This document shows positions 35,199 through 43,994 of a stretch of 64,000 nucleotides of DNA, piece by piece. This stretch comes from Shewanella zhangzhouensis. Its GTDB lineage: Bacteria > Pseudomonadota > Gammaproteobacteria > Enterobacterales > Shewanellaceae. Both the position numbers and the translations under genes were made by a program. The stretch lies in contig NZ_CP080414.1 in NCBI RefSeq assembly GCF_019457615.1, positions 2,726,501 to 2,790,500 on the forward strand, in the 5' to 3' direction. The notes beneath the pieces were generated by a model. It did not search any database, had not been told where the DNA came from, and saw only the letters and a program-made list of their open reading frames with translations. The stretch's first letter is position 1; every line of letters begins with the position of its first letter.

Positions 35199-37997
35199 TC
35201 AACCTATGTCTTGCAGTAAGTTGGCAGCTTCCTGTTTTTGCCGCTCGTTACCGTCCATTTCCACTTCTTTGAGCAGGGCCTTGGCACTGTCTTTGTCGTC
35301 AATTTCGATGTAGGCACGGGCCAAGTCCAGTTTGGCATTGACCGAATTTTCTTCGTCGTCCACGTCGACCATGGCGGCATCGCCAATCAGGCTTTCGACT
35401 TCGCCTATATCCATGTCCAGCTCACGATAGGGTTCTGGCTCGGTATCATCGGCATCATTGAGCAGCTTATCGATATCAATAAAGCCATTCTCTTTCTGGA
35501 AGTTACTGAGATCGGCTTCCATTTCCACTTTACTCTGCCGCTTGGACTGTTCACTGGCATCCAGTGCCGCCAGCGCTTCATCCACTGTCATGCTGTGGTC
35601 GGCGTCCACATCCAGCACAAAGGCATCGTCATCTGAGTCGTCATGTTCTGCAGCAAAGGCTGACAGCAGCTCATCATCACTTACATCCAATGAAGGCCTT
35701 TTCGTATCTGGCGGGGTGATACTTTCCCACTCCAGCATATTGCTGCCTGCAGCACCTTTTTTACCCTTGAGATCATCAAAGAAGCCAGAATCTTTGGCTG
35801 ACACCGCCACAGGGTCTGCATCATGGGCACCTTGCTCTGCGGTCTTGTCTTTCTCTGATGCTTGCTCTGATGCTTGCTCTGATTCTTTATCCGATTTGGC
35901 TGCACTGATTGAGGCCGCAGTCGCAACCGCCGCCGCAGCTAACGCAGCGTCTTCAAGTCCGGTCTCTTCTTCTTTATCAAAACCGGCCAGTAAAGAGTCA
36001 AGATCTTCGTCTTCATCGCTAAGGGGCAGCTCATCGCCAAGGCCTGCTGTAATATCCTCAAGGGGCGCCTCTTCCGCCGTATCGAAGTCAGCCAGCAGTG
36101 CGCTCAAGTCCTCATCAGCGCCATCCTCAGCCACAGAAAGCTCACTCTCCAGCGCTTTGGCAAAGGCATCATCAACCAGACTGAGGTCGTCCTGAGCATC
36201 TGCCAGTTTGGGGGCGTCTGCGTCTACCGTCGTACTCTCTGACGCAAAACCAGCCAGCAATGCATCAAGGTCTTCTTCTGTGTCAGAGTCTGTGGCAACT
36301 TCGCCTTCAAGCTCAGCGGCAATCGCATCAGACAGATCGGTATCCTCGCTACCGGATACGGCTGTTTGTGCTTCGGCCTCGCCTTCGTCACTGACCGCCG
36401 GCGCATCAAAACCCGCCAACAGCGCATCGAGATCCTCATCGCTGCTGACGTCATCATTTACCGTCAATTCAGACTCGAGTTCGGCGGCAATGGCATCGGT
36501 TAAATCGTCCTCTTTCTCGACGATTTCAGCTTCGACAGGCGCATCAAATCCCGCCAGCAAGGCATCGAGGTCGTCTTCATTGGCAGTGTCGTCGCCATCG
36601 GCAAGTTCGGCTTCAAGCTCGGCTGCGATGGCGCTGCTTAAATCATTGTCTTCACCCTCAGCTTCCATGGCAGTGCTGACTGCCTCTTCCGGCATATCGA
36701 AGCCTGCCAGCAGGGCATCCAAATCTTCTTCCTGGCTGTCAGAGGGGGTTTCGGCCTCAAGGCCTGCCATCAAGGCGTCCAAATCGGCTTCAGTCTCTGC
36801 GCCCTGCTCACCATCCTCCTGCTCGCCCATGGCTTCGGCCCAGAGGTCATCCAGTGACTGACCATCATCGGCAAAATCATCGGCTTGCTCGACAAAAAGA
36901 TCTGCTGACGCTTCTTCGGGTAAGGTTTCAGGCGCCAGATCGACATTGCCCATGTCCAGCAATGAATCCAGTGATTCCTCTTCGTCTGGATCCAGACGAA
37001 TAGCCATTTCCTCTTCATCGGCGCTGGCGGCTACCGCAACAGCGCCCGCGGCAGCTGCCGCTACCAGTGAGGCATCAGCAGATTTGGGTGTTTCACCCAC
37101 ATCAGCATCAGCTCCACCACGGCGACGGCGCAGGAACAGCCAAACCGCCATCAAAATAAGGAGTGCGGGCACAACGGCGCCCAGGATAAGCATCAGGGGA
37201 CTATCCATCAGACTGCGCCACAGTTCGCCGGGCTTATTGGCTTCAACCTCCGCCAGTGCCTGCGCCTGTTTCAGCGTTTTGTTTTCAGTCTTCAGCGCTT
37301 CCGACTCTTCCGTTGTCGCAGCCAGGTTGGCTTTCAGAGTTTGTACTTCTTCGGTTAACTGCTCGACCTGAGCACTCAGCGACTCAACATCATTTTTGCG
37401 TACATTAAGCTCTTCGGTCAGACGACTGATCTCGGCCGACAGGGCCTGGTTTTCTTCGACCAGTTTGGGATCTACCGCGGGTACAGGAGCGGGGTTCGCT
37501 TCAACTTTGACGGGCTCGGTAACGGCTTTAGGCTCTTCCTGCACCGCAGGTTTAGCTGTGGCGGGTTTGGCTGCAGCCTGCTTGGGCTCGACCTTGCCGG
37601 TGCGCCACGCCCTGTCTTGCTCCAGCGCTCTTTGTTGAGCCAGATTTTTGGGAATAGCCAGCATCACCTCTTTGGAGGGAATGAGCAGTATCATGCCTTT
37701 TTCGAGGGTATTGTAATTGGCACCACTGAAGGCATGGGGGTTGGCATCATAAATCGCCGCCATGACCTGATAAACGCTGACACTGTTATCCGGACGCACT
37801 TTTTGGGCGATGCTCCAGAAGGTGTCCTGCACCGTAGTTGGGCCATACTGACGTGACTGGGCTTCACGACTTTGACCGTCCGGACCTGTGATTTTGAGCG
37901 GCTCAGCTGCTCTGACTTCGGAGAACTGGGGAATGGTGGATACGGCCAGAACAGAGGCCAGGAAGCCCACGAAATAGGAGGTACGAAAGTTCATCAA
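35199..37997 (-). CDS. fimV: FimV-type polar hub protein
   Basis: A 932-residue protein with a signal-peptide-like N-terminus, a LysM-type peptidoglycan-binding region (about residues 55-115, DTFWSIAQKVRPDNSVSVYQ), a Pro/Ala/Lys linker, a coiled coil (about 175-245), one transmembrane segment (about 270-290, then RRRRGG) and a very acidic cytoplasmic part. That part contains repeats of DLDALLAGFDAP alternating with AIAAELE. The C-terminus is the FimV TPR-like domain (KLDLARAYIEIDDKDSAKALL). In Pseudomonas and Vibrio, FimV/HubP organises the cell pole, twitching and chemotaxis arrays. Position between asd and truA is conserved. Confidence 0.92.
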   Translation of the reverse strand: MMNFRTSYFVGFLASVLAVSTIPQFSEVRAAEPLKITGPDGQSREAQSRQYGPTTVQDTFWSIAQKVRPDNSVSVYQVMAAIYDANPHAFSGANYNTLEKGMILLIPSKEVMLAIPKNLAQQRALEQDRAWRTGKVEPKQAAAKPATAKPAVQEEPKAVTEPVKVEANPAPVPAVDPKLVEENQALSAEISRLTEELNVRKNDVESLSAQVEQLTEEVQTLKANLAATTEESEALKTENKTLKQAQALAEVEANKPGELWRSLMDSPLMLILGAVVPALLILMAVWLFLRRRRGGADADVGETPKSADASLVAAAAAGAVAVAASADEEEMAIRLDPDEEESLDSLLDMGNVDLAPETLPEEASADLFVEQADDFADDGQSLDDLWAEAMGEQEDGEQGAETEADLDALMAGLEAETPSDSQEEDLDALLAGFDMPEEAVSTAMEAEGEDNDLSSAIAAELEAELADGDDTANEDDLDALLAGFDAPVEAEIVEKEDDLTDAIAAELESELTVNDDVSSDEDLDALLAGFDAPAVSDEGEAEAQTAVSGSEDTDLSDAIAAELEGEVATDSDTEEDLDALLAGFASESTTVDADAPKLADAQDDLSLVDDAFAKALESELSVAEDGADEDLSALLADFDTAEEAPLEDITAGLGDELPLSDEDEDLDSLLAGFDKEEETGLEDAALAAAAVATAASISAAKSDKESEQASEQASEKDKTAEQGAHDADPVAVSAKDSGFFDDLKGKKGAAGSNMLEWESITPPDTKRPSLDVSDDELLSAFAAEHDDSDDDAFVLDVDADHSMTVDEALAALDASEQSKRQSKVEMEADLSNFQKENGFIDIDKLLNDADDTEPEPYRELDMDIGEVESLIGDAAMVDVDDEENSVNAKLDLARAYIEIDDKDSAKALLKEVEMDGNERQKQEAANLLQDIG

Positions 37998-38117
37998 TTA
38001 TTCCCTTTCAAGCGCTCAAGGTACGCCCGATGACGACTTGCTTTAGGCAATTGTATTTATTGAGATTACTATAAACCAGAATTCCAAGCCCTGCTACTGT
38101 TCACAAATGTAAAACAA

Positions 38118-38144
38118 AAAAAGCCCGCTCATTGCGGGCTTTTT
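38118..38144 (-). terminator. asd terminator
   Basis: AAAAAGCCCGC / TCATT / GCGGGCTTTTT, 29 bases past the asd stop on the minus strand. Confidence 0.9.
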
Positions 38145-38172
38145 CAACAAAGTCAGCGACTTCGGTGTATTT

Positions 38173-39189
38173 TTACAGGTAATCGCGGATGAGAATTTCA
38201 CCAATTTGTACGCTGTTCAGCGCAGCGCCTTTGCGAATGTTATCTGACACCACCCAGAGGTTGATCCCGTTGGGGTGAGAGATGTCGTTTCGCACGCGGC
38301 CAACATACACAGGATCCTGGCCTGCACCGTCGGTAACGGCGGTTGGATAATCATCATCGTCTTCAAACAGCACCACACCGGGAGCATCACGCAGCAGTGC
38401 TTTTACCGTGTCGGCATCCACCGGGTCACGGGTTTCAATGTGCACCGCTTCAGAGTGGCCGTAAAACACAGGCACACGCACCGCAGTCGGGTTTACCAGA
38501 ATCGAGTCGTCGCCGAAGATTTTGCGGGTTTCCCACACCATCTTCATCTCTTCCTTGGTGTAACCATTGTCCTGGAATTTATCGATATGCGGCAGCACGT
38601 TAAAGGCTATTTGCTTTGGATAAACGCTTGGTTCGATTGGCAATCCCTGCAGCAGCTTGGCACACTGGCCAGCCAGCTCTTCGATAGCCTTTTTACCGGT
38701 GCCGGATACCGACTGATAGGTGCACACGTTGATGCGATCGATTCCGTAGGCATCGTAAATGGGCTTAAGCGCCACCAACATTTGGATGGTGGAGCAGTTG
38801 GGGTTGGCAATGATATTACGGTTACGGAAATCAGCAATGGCCTCAGGGTTCACTTCGGGCACAACCAGCGGGATATCCAGGTCATAGCGGAAGTGTGAAG
38901 TATTGTCGATAACCACACAGCCATGCTCTGCGGCAATAGGTGCCCACTTGGCAGACACATCACCACCGGCAGAGAAGAAACCGATTTGAGCCTGTGACCA
39001 GTCAAAGGTTTCAACGTCAAGAATTTCCACCTGTTTACCGTGGAAGCTTACGGTATCACCGGCGCTGCGGGCACTGGCCAGAGGGAACAGATTGGCAACG
39101 GGGAAATTGCGCTCTTCGAGGATCTCGATCATGGTCTGACCCACGGCGCCCGATGCACCCAAAACTACGACATTAAATTCCTGCGACAT
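38173..39189 (-). CDS. asd: Aspartate-semialdehyde dehydrogenase
   Basis: A 338-residue NADPH enzyme making aspartate semialdehyde, the branch point to lysine/diaminopimelate, threonine and methionine. GASGAVGQ (11-18) binds the nucleotide; the catalytic Cys132 lies in NPNCSTIQM. I use ATG at 39189, giving MSQEFNVVV; an in-frame TTG at 39198 would overlap the pdxB stop. The gene sits 5 bases after pdxB and is followed by a terminator and fimV. Confidence 0.95.
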   Translation of the reverse strand: MSQEFNVVVLGASGAVGQTMIEILEERNFPVANLFPLASARSAGDTVSFHGKQVEILDVETFDWSQAQIGFFSAGGDVSAKWAPIAAEHGCVVIDNTSHFRYDLDIPLVVPEVNPEAIADFRNRNIIANPNCSTIQMLVALKPIYDAYGIDRINVCTYQSVSGTGKKAIEELAGQCAKLLQGLPIEPSVYPKQIAFNVLPHIDKFQDNGYTKEEMKMVWETRKIFGDDSILVNPTAVRVPVFYGHSEAVHIETRDPVDADTVKALLRDAPGVVLFEDDDDYPTAVTDGAGQDPVYVGRVRNDISHPNGINLWVVSDNIRKGAALNSVQIGEILIRDYL

Positions 39190-39194
39190 AATAC

Positions 39195-40322
39195 TCAACC
39201 GACGTTAGAAAAACCCAAAAAGGACAACCAATTTACCTCAGATCCCTTAGCACTTTCCAGCTTAAGGGCGCTGAATTCGCGTCTGTGACGGTGATTTTTT
39301 CTCATTTTGTCAAATCCGAGTCTGTCGGTGCCCGATTGCCTGAAGCGGATATCGTCATCCCGCAGATCGTATACCGCCCGGCAGAGTGTCAGGAGTGCCC
39401 TCTCATCCTCCAATTCCCGGACGTTCATTGAGCTCAAAAAGAAAGGTGGCAACAGGCTGTTAAGGCTTTTGTCGGCAGTGATACCCAGCACGCTGCAAAG
39501 CGCTTCGTACAGCATAAAGGTGCCTCTGGCCTTGCCTTCGAGGCTATAACCGGCAATGTGCGGCGTGGCAATATCCACCAGTGGCACCAGCGCCAACATG
39601 GGGCTGGGTTCACCTTCCCACACATCCAGCACCAGCTTGATGTCGGCGCGTTTTTGCTTCACCTCAATGAGAGCACGATTGTCTATCACCTCACCGCGGC
39701 AGCAATTGAGCAGCCAGGCATCGGGTTTAAGGGCTTCAAGACGTTGTTGGTCGAATAAATACCAGGTGGGATAGTCGCCCTCTTTAGTGATTGGCACATG
39801 CAGACTTACCACATCGGCCCAGCCAATGAGCTCATCGAGGTCGTAAAACTGGCGATTGTCGCCTTGCGCTGCCAACAGGGGGTCACACAGCCGATACTCC
39901 ACGCCGTAGGCTTCCAGACAACGGGCGGCTGCAGTGCCTGTGTTCCCTGCCCCTATCACGGCCACTTTTTTAGCTTTAAGTGGCTGTTGATAGCGCTGCG
40001 CCAGCTCCAGCATGGCAATAAACGCATATTCACCTACCGCAGTGGCATTGCACCCGGGGGCATTGGTAAAGGGTATCCCCCGGCTTTCCAAATAGGCTTT
40101 GTCAACATGGTCTGTCCCTATGGTGGCGCTGCCTACAAACTTAAGCTGTTGGTTTTGGCAAAGCAGTGCTTCATTAACCCGGGTCACAGAGCGCACCAAG
40201 AGCACATCGGCATCGGCCAATTGCTCTGGTGCCAGAGTGCGGCCGTTGACGTATTCAATCTCCCCAAGCTCCCCGAAGAGTACATCCACATAGGGCATAT
40301 TCTCGTCCGCGATAATTTTCAT
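39195..40322 (-). CDS. pdxB: Erythronate-4-phosphate dehydrogenase
   Basis: A 375-residue D-2-hydroxyacid dehydrogenase of pyridoxal-phosphate synthesis. MKIIADENMPY opens the protein; VIGAGNTGTAAARCLEAYG (about 119-137) is the NAD site; LNCCRGEVIDN and the catalytic His in ATPHIAGYSLEGKARGT follow. The C-terminal PdxB dimerisation domain is present. It is directly upstream of asd, as in other gammaproteobacteria. Confidence 0.95.
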   Translation of the reverse strand: MKIIADENMPYVDVLFGELGEIEYVNGRTLAPEQLADADVLLVRSVTRVNEALLCQNQQLKFVGSATIGTDHVDKAYLESRGIPFTNAPGCNATAVGEYAFIAMLELAQRYQQPLKAKKVAVIGAGNTGTAAARCLEAYGVEYRLCDPLLAAQGDNRQFYDLDELIGWADVVSLHVPITKEGDYPTWYLFDQQRLEALKPDAWLLNCCRGEVIDNRALIEVKQKRADIKLVLDVWEGEPSPMLALVPLVDIATPHIAGYSLEGKARGTFMLYEALCSVLGITADKSLNSLLPPFFLSSMNVRELEDERALLTLCRAVYDLRDDDIRFRQSGTDRLGFDKMRKNHRHRREFSALKLESAKGSEVNWLSFLGFSNVG

Positions 40323-40374
40323 CTCTGTCGGCTTTCCTTCTTTGGCGATTGGGGCGGATTGTAACAGACAATAA

Positions 40375-40399
40375 AAAAGGGAAGCCTGGCTTCCCTTTT
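40375..40399 (-). terminator. fabB terminator
   Basis: Near-perfect palindrome AAAAGGGAAGCC / T / GGCTTCCCTTTT (loop of 3-5 after fraying) with T-run on the minus strand, 45 bases past the fabB stop. Confidence 0.82.
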
Positions 40400-40443
40400 A
40401 AATTTGCGAAAACTGTGGTCGCAAATGCGATTAACGCTGCCGC

Positions 40444-41655
40444 TTAGCGGTACTTGCGCATCACCAGCGTGGCGTTGGTGCCACCGAAACCGAAGCTGTT
40501 ACTCATCACTGTGGTGAGTTCAGCATCGCGGCACTGGGTCACGATTGGCATATCAGCAGCCTCAGGGTCAACGTTTTCCACGTTGGCAGAAGCGGCGATA
40601 AACCCATTTTCCATCATCAGCAGGCTATAGATGGCTTCGTGCACACCGGCAGCGCCCAGGGCGTGACCAGTCAGTGACTTGGTTGAGGCGATAGGTGGAA
40701 CCTTGTCTTTAAAGACTTCACGGATGGCTTCGAGCTCGCGCACGTCACCCACAGGTGTAGAAGTACCGTGGGTGTTGATGTAGTCGATTGGAGTGTCTAC
40801 ATCGGTCAGAGCCATTTGCATGCAGCGCATAGCGCCTTCACCGCTTGGGGCAACCATGTCGTAACCGTCTGAAGAGGCACCATAACCGATAACTTCGGCG
40901 TAGATCTTGGCGCCGCGGGCCAGCGCATGCTCCAGCTCTTCCACAATCACGATACCGCCGCCACCGGAGATAACAAAACCGTCACGGTCTGCATCATAGG
41001 TACGTGAGGCTTTTTCAGGGGTCTCATTGTACTTGGTAGACAACGCGCCCATGGCGTCGAAGCCCATGGTCAGTGTCCAGTCCAGCTCTTCCGCGCCGCC
41101 GGCAAATACCATGTCCTGCTTACCCATTTGGATAAGTTCGGCAGCATGGCCGATACAGTGGGCAGAGGTGGCACAGGCAGAGCTGATTGAGTAGTTGAAG
41201 CCTTTGATTTTGAATGGGGTTGCCAAACAGGCTGAGGCAGTAGATGCCATGATGCGAGGCACAATGTAAGGGCCTACGCGCTTTACACCTTTCTCACGCA
41301 GGGTGTCGGCGGCCTGTACCTGGTTGGAAGAAGAGGCACCGCCGGTACCCACAACCAGACCCACGCGTGGGTTGGAATACTGCTCTTCAGTCAGGTTGGC
41401 ATCGCTGATGGCTTCCTGCATGGCAAGGTAAGCATAGGCGGCTGCGTCGCCCATGAAGCGCAGCGCTTTTCTGTCGATGTGCTCAGCGGGATCCAACTTG
41501 ATATCGCCCCACACGTGGCTGCGAAGCTGCATCTCTTCAAACTGAGCGGAATGGGTAATACCGCTGCGTCCGGCCTTGAGTGATTCGGTCACTTCTTGTT
41601 TGTTGTTACCGATACTGGAAACGATGCCAATGCCGGTGATAACGACTCTTTTCAT
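40444..41655 (-). CDS. fabB: Beta-ketoacyl-ACP synthase I
   Basis: A 403-residue condensing enzyme needed for fatty-acid elongation and for unsaturated fatty acids. The active-site Cys161 lies in SSACATSAHC, and the two His in NTHGTSTPVGD and SLTGHALGAAG. The length equals E. coli FabB (406). It is divergent from mnmC. A 13-base inverted repeat just upstream may be an operator for a fatty-acid regulator. Confidence 0.95.
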   Translation of the reverse strand: MKRVVITGIGIVSSIGNNKQEVTESLKAGRSGITHSAQFEEMQLRSHVWGDIKLDPAEHIDRKALRFMGDAAAYAYLAMQEAISDANLTEEQYSNPRVGLVVGTGGASSSNQVQAADTLREKGVKRVGPYIVPRIMASTASACLATPFKIKGFNYSISSACATSAHCIGHAAELIQMGKQDMVFAGGAEELDWTLTMGFDAMGALSTKYNETPEKASRTYDADRDGFVISGGGGIVIVEELEHALARGAKIYAEVIGYGASSDGYDMVAPSGEGAMRCMQMALTDVDTPIDYINTHGTSTPVGDVRELEAIREVFKDKVPPIASTKSLTGHALGAAGVHEAIYSLLMMENGFIAASANVENVDPEAADMPIVTQCRDAELTTVMSNSFGFGGTNATLVMRKYR

Positions 41656-41672
41656 GTTTTACTATCCATTCC

Positions 41673-41685
41673 GTACTGGGAGTAC
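41673..41685 (-). promoter_or_regulatory. Inverted repeat upstream of fabB
   Basis: GTACT / GGG / AGTAC, a perfect 5-bp palindrome with a 3-base spacer, 17 bases before the fabB start. Position and symmetry fit a repressor site such as FabR, but I cannot confirm the consensus. Confidence 0.4.
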
Positions 41686-41758
41686 CAATTTTAGTGCGCC
41701 AATAGTATCCCCTTTGGCGCTTTTAAGTGGTCAGCTTTCAATAAAGGGCGGTAAAATA

Positions 41759-43567
41759 ATGCCAATTTCGCGACATCGAGTAAATTTTTTTAGCCCCATG
41801 CCCGAGTTTTTTGCCATCGATATGGCCTTGCCATCATCACTGCCCCTGCCTGAAGGCCCCTGTGTTGTGCTGTTTGAGGCGCTGCCTGAACCGCCGCTTT
41901 GGCAGTGGTTACTCGCTGCGGCGCAGGCTAATTCAGCTCATGTTGAGACAAATGCTGCCAATGTCAGCAACACCTCAATCACCAGCATACAGCATACGGG
42001 CAAAAAGCCATTACAGATCATCATGCTGCTAAAAGATGAAGCTGAGCTTGACGCCCTGGCTAAGGATGCCAGCCATCCGCTCTCGCCCTTTGCCATGGCC
42101 GCGAGCCACATTAAAGGCGGACAAAGGTTTCATCTTGATGACAATTGCTGGCTCGACTTTTACCTTTGTGAGCAAAACAAAGCTGCCACACTCGCTACCT
42201 TTGATAAAGCCAGTATCGATGTGCTTATTTGCGCCACCGGGCAATTTGAGCAGACAGCGCTTAAGCTTATACACCAGGGCAGCGTGCTGATTGGCGATAC
42301 CAAGCCAGGCATGCCAGCAATGCTCTCCGTTAAGCCCCCTTTCAAACCAAAAGACATAAGCATTGTCGGCGCTGGTGTGGCAGGTGCAAGCCTTGCGCTG
42401 TCGCTGCTTCGCCGTGGCCATAAGGTTAAGCTTTACTGTGCCGACAGCGCACCCGGCATGGGCGCCTCCGGTAATCGCCAGGGCGCCATTTATCCGCTGC
42501 TGACGCCGGAAGACGATCATCTGACCCGGCTGTTTGTGCCAGCCTTTTTGTATGCCAAACGCTTTGTCGAGTCTCTCGCCCATCATTCCCTGCCCTTTGA
42601 TTTTTGTGGCGTACTGCAAACCGGCCATGATGAGCGCGCCGCCGAGCGCATTGAAAAACTTTTGGGAAAAACCTGGCCCAAAGAAGTGGCCGTGAGTGTA
42701 GATGCCGACAAGGCTAATCACCTCGCCGGAGTCGCCATCGATAAGGGCGGCATCTATTACCCCCACGGCGGCTGGGTGTCGCCGGCCAAACTCTGTGAAG
42801 CTGCCATCGCAGAAGCCAAAGCCCTGGGGCTTGAGTGCCATTTCGATGTGACCATCACTGCGATTGAGCAAACCTGTGATGGCTGGCGCCTGTGCACTCC
42901 GGCAGGCGACATGGATACGAAGGAGCTGGTGCTGGCCACCGGCCACCGGATAACCCAACTTGCCCAAACCCAGGCGCTGCAACTGGCCCCCTTTCGTGGT
43001 CAGGTGAGCCATGTGCCCACCCAAGGCAAGCTTGGGCAGCTTAAAACCGTGCTCTGCGCCCATGGTTATTTCACGCCAGGCGATAGCGGCAGCCACTGCA
43101 TGGGTGCAAGTTATGTGCGGGCTGATACCTCAGTCGAGTATCGCAAGCAGGAGCAGCAGGAAAATCTGCACAAGATGCAGGAAAGCTATCCCGGCAAAGA
43201 TTGGGTGAAGGATTTGGATATCAGCGGCCAAAGCGCCCGCGCAGGTATTCGCATGGTAAGCCGCGATCATCTGCCGATGGCGGGCGCCGCGCCCGATGTG
43301 AAGGCCATTCAGGCTCAATATCAGGCTGTCGGCCATGGCCCCAAAGGGGCCCAGTACTGGCAAAGCCACGCTGCGCCTGTGCATCCCAGGCTTTATATCT
43401 TTTCGGGTCTCGGCTCGCGGGGATTATCCAGCGGCCCGCTGATTGCGGAGTGCCTGGCAGACAGCCTCTCTGGCACTGTGCCTGTGCTGGAGCCGGGCGT
43501 AATGGATGCGTTAAACCCCAACCGCATGTGGCTCAGGAAGCTTAAAAAAGGCAAGGCGCTGGACTGA
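41759..43567 (+). CDS. mnmC: MnmC-type tRNA modification protein with degenerate methyltransferase half
   Basis: A 602-residue protein from ATG 41759. The C-terminal FAD oxidoreductase (MnmC1) is intact: ISIVGAGVAGASLALSLLRR (about 200-219), GNRQGAIYPLL, GIRMVSRDHLPM and GLGSRGLSSGPL. It converts cmnm5s2U34 of tRNA to nm5s2U34. The N-terminal about 195 residues occupy the place of the SAM methyltransferase (MnmC2) but lack its GFGTGLNF and DGFAP motifs; only GGQRFHLDDNCWLDF still resembles it. The open frame extends upstream into fabB, without support. The gene is divergent from fabB, as in E. coli. Confidence 0.85.
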   Translation: MPISRHRVNFFSPMPEFFAIDMALPSSLPLPEGPCVVLFEALPEPPLWQWLLAAAQANSAHVETNAANVSNTSITSIQHTGKKPLQIIMLLKDEAELDALAKDASHPLSPFAMAASHIKGGQRFHLDDNCWLDFYLCEQNKAATLATFDKASIDVLICATGQFEQTALKLIHQGSVLIGDTKPGMPAMLSVKPPFKPKDISIVGAGVAGASLALSLLRRGHKVKLYCADSAPGMGASGNRQGAIYPLLTPEDDHLTRLFVPAFLYAKRFVESLAHHSLPFDFCGVLQTGHDERAAERIEKLLGKTWPKEVAVSVDADKANHLAGVAIDKGGIYYPHGGWVSPAKLCEAAIAEAKALGLECHFDVTITAIEQTCDGWRLCTPAGDMDTKELVLATGHRITQLAQTQALQLAPFRGQVSHVPTQGKLGQLKTVLCAHGYFTPGDSGSHCMGASYVRADTSVEYRKQEQQENLHKMQESYPGKDWVKDLDISGQSARAGIRMVSRDHLPMAGAAPDVKAIQAQYQAVGHGPKGAQYWQSHAAPVHPRLYIFSGLGSRGLSSGPLIAECLADSLSGTVPVLEPGVMDALNPNRMWLRKLKKGKALD

Positions 43568-43606
43568 AAACAGCGCTGGACTGACAACCGCTTAGTTACG
43601 AAAAGC

Positions 43607-43633
43607 AAAAAGGCAGGTTCAACCTGCCTTTTT
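43607..43633. terminator. Bidirectional terminator mnmC / yfcL
   Basis: AAAAAGGCAGG / TTCAA / CCTGCCTTTTT between convergent genes. Confidence 0.9.
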
Positions 43634-43675
43634 CGTATTTGATGCCAAGCGACTTGGTGTTCGATACCCGTAGGC

Positions 43676-43718
43676 TCTGTCTTCCATGCCTGGCGGTTCT
43701 GTCTTCAATGCCTGGCGG
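43676..43718. repeat. 21-bp direct repeat
   Basis: TCTGTCTTCCATGCCTGGCG at 43676 recurs at 43698 with one change (C to A), period 22, downstream of yfcL. Confidence 0.85.
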
Positions 43719-43727
43719 CTTTAACAG

Positions 43728-43991
43728 TTAAAACTGGCCGCGCAGCTGAGCCCAGGCGGCTTCCACCAGCGCATAGTCGGCCTCAGACAGCTCACCACGG
43801 GCGGTCTCAAGGCACTTTTCCATCTTGCCGTCCAAAAGCGCATTATCGACGTCGCCTTCGGTTTCAAGCTCGGCCAAAGCCACGGCAAAGTGGCCCTGCA
43901 AGTAGCCGCTGGCAAACAGGGCGTCATCATCGCCACTTGCTACTATGCCCTCAATCCAGTTATCCAGGGCGGTGTCGTATTTCTCAAACAT
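43728..43991 (-). CDS. yfcL: YfcL family protein
   Basis: An 87-residue acidic helical protein. MFEKYDTALDNWIE and SGYLQGHFAVALAELE match YfcL, which lies beside mnmC in E. coli. Function unknown. It lies 3 bases after the ATP-NAD-kinase-like gene and is probably cotranscribed with it. Confidence 0.85.
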   Translation of the reverse strand: MFEKYDTALDNWIEGIVASGDDDALFASGYLQGHFAVALAELETEGDVDNALLDGKMEKCLETARGELSEADYALVEAAWAQLRGQF

Positions 43992-43994
43992 CTG

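Noticed and set aside
35458..36861. Ser-rich open frames on the plus strand
   Set aside because: Antisense to the acidic repeat region of fimV; poly-Ser is the complement of Asp/Glu/Ala codons.
42029..43096. 355-codon open frame on the minus strand
   Set aside because: Antisense to mnmC, whose FAD-binding motifs are clear.
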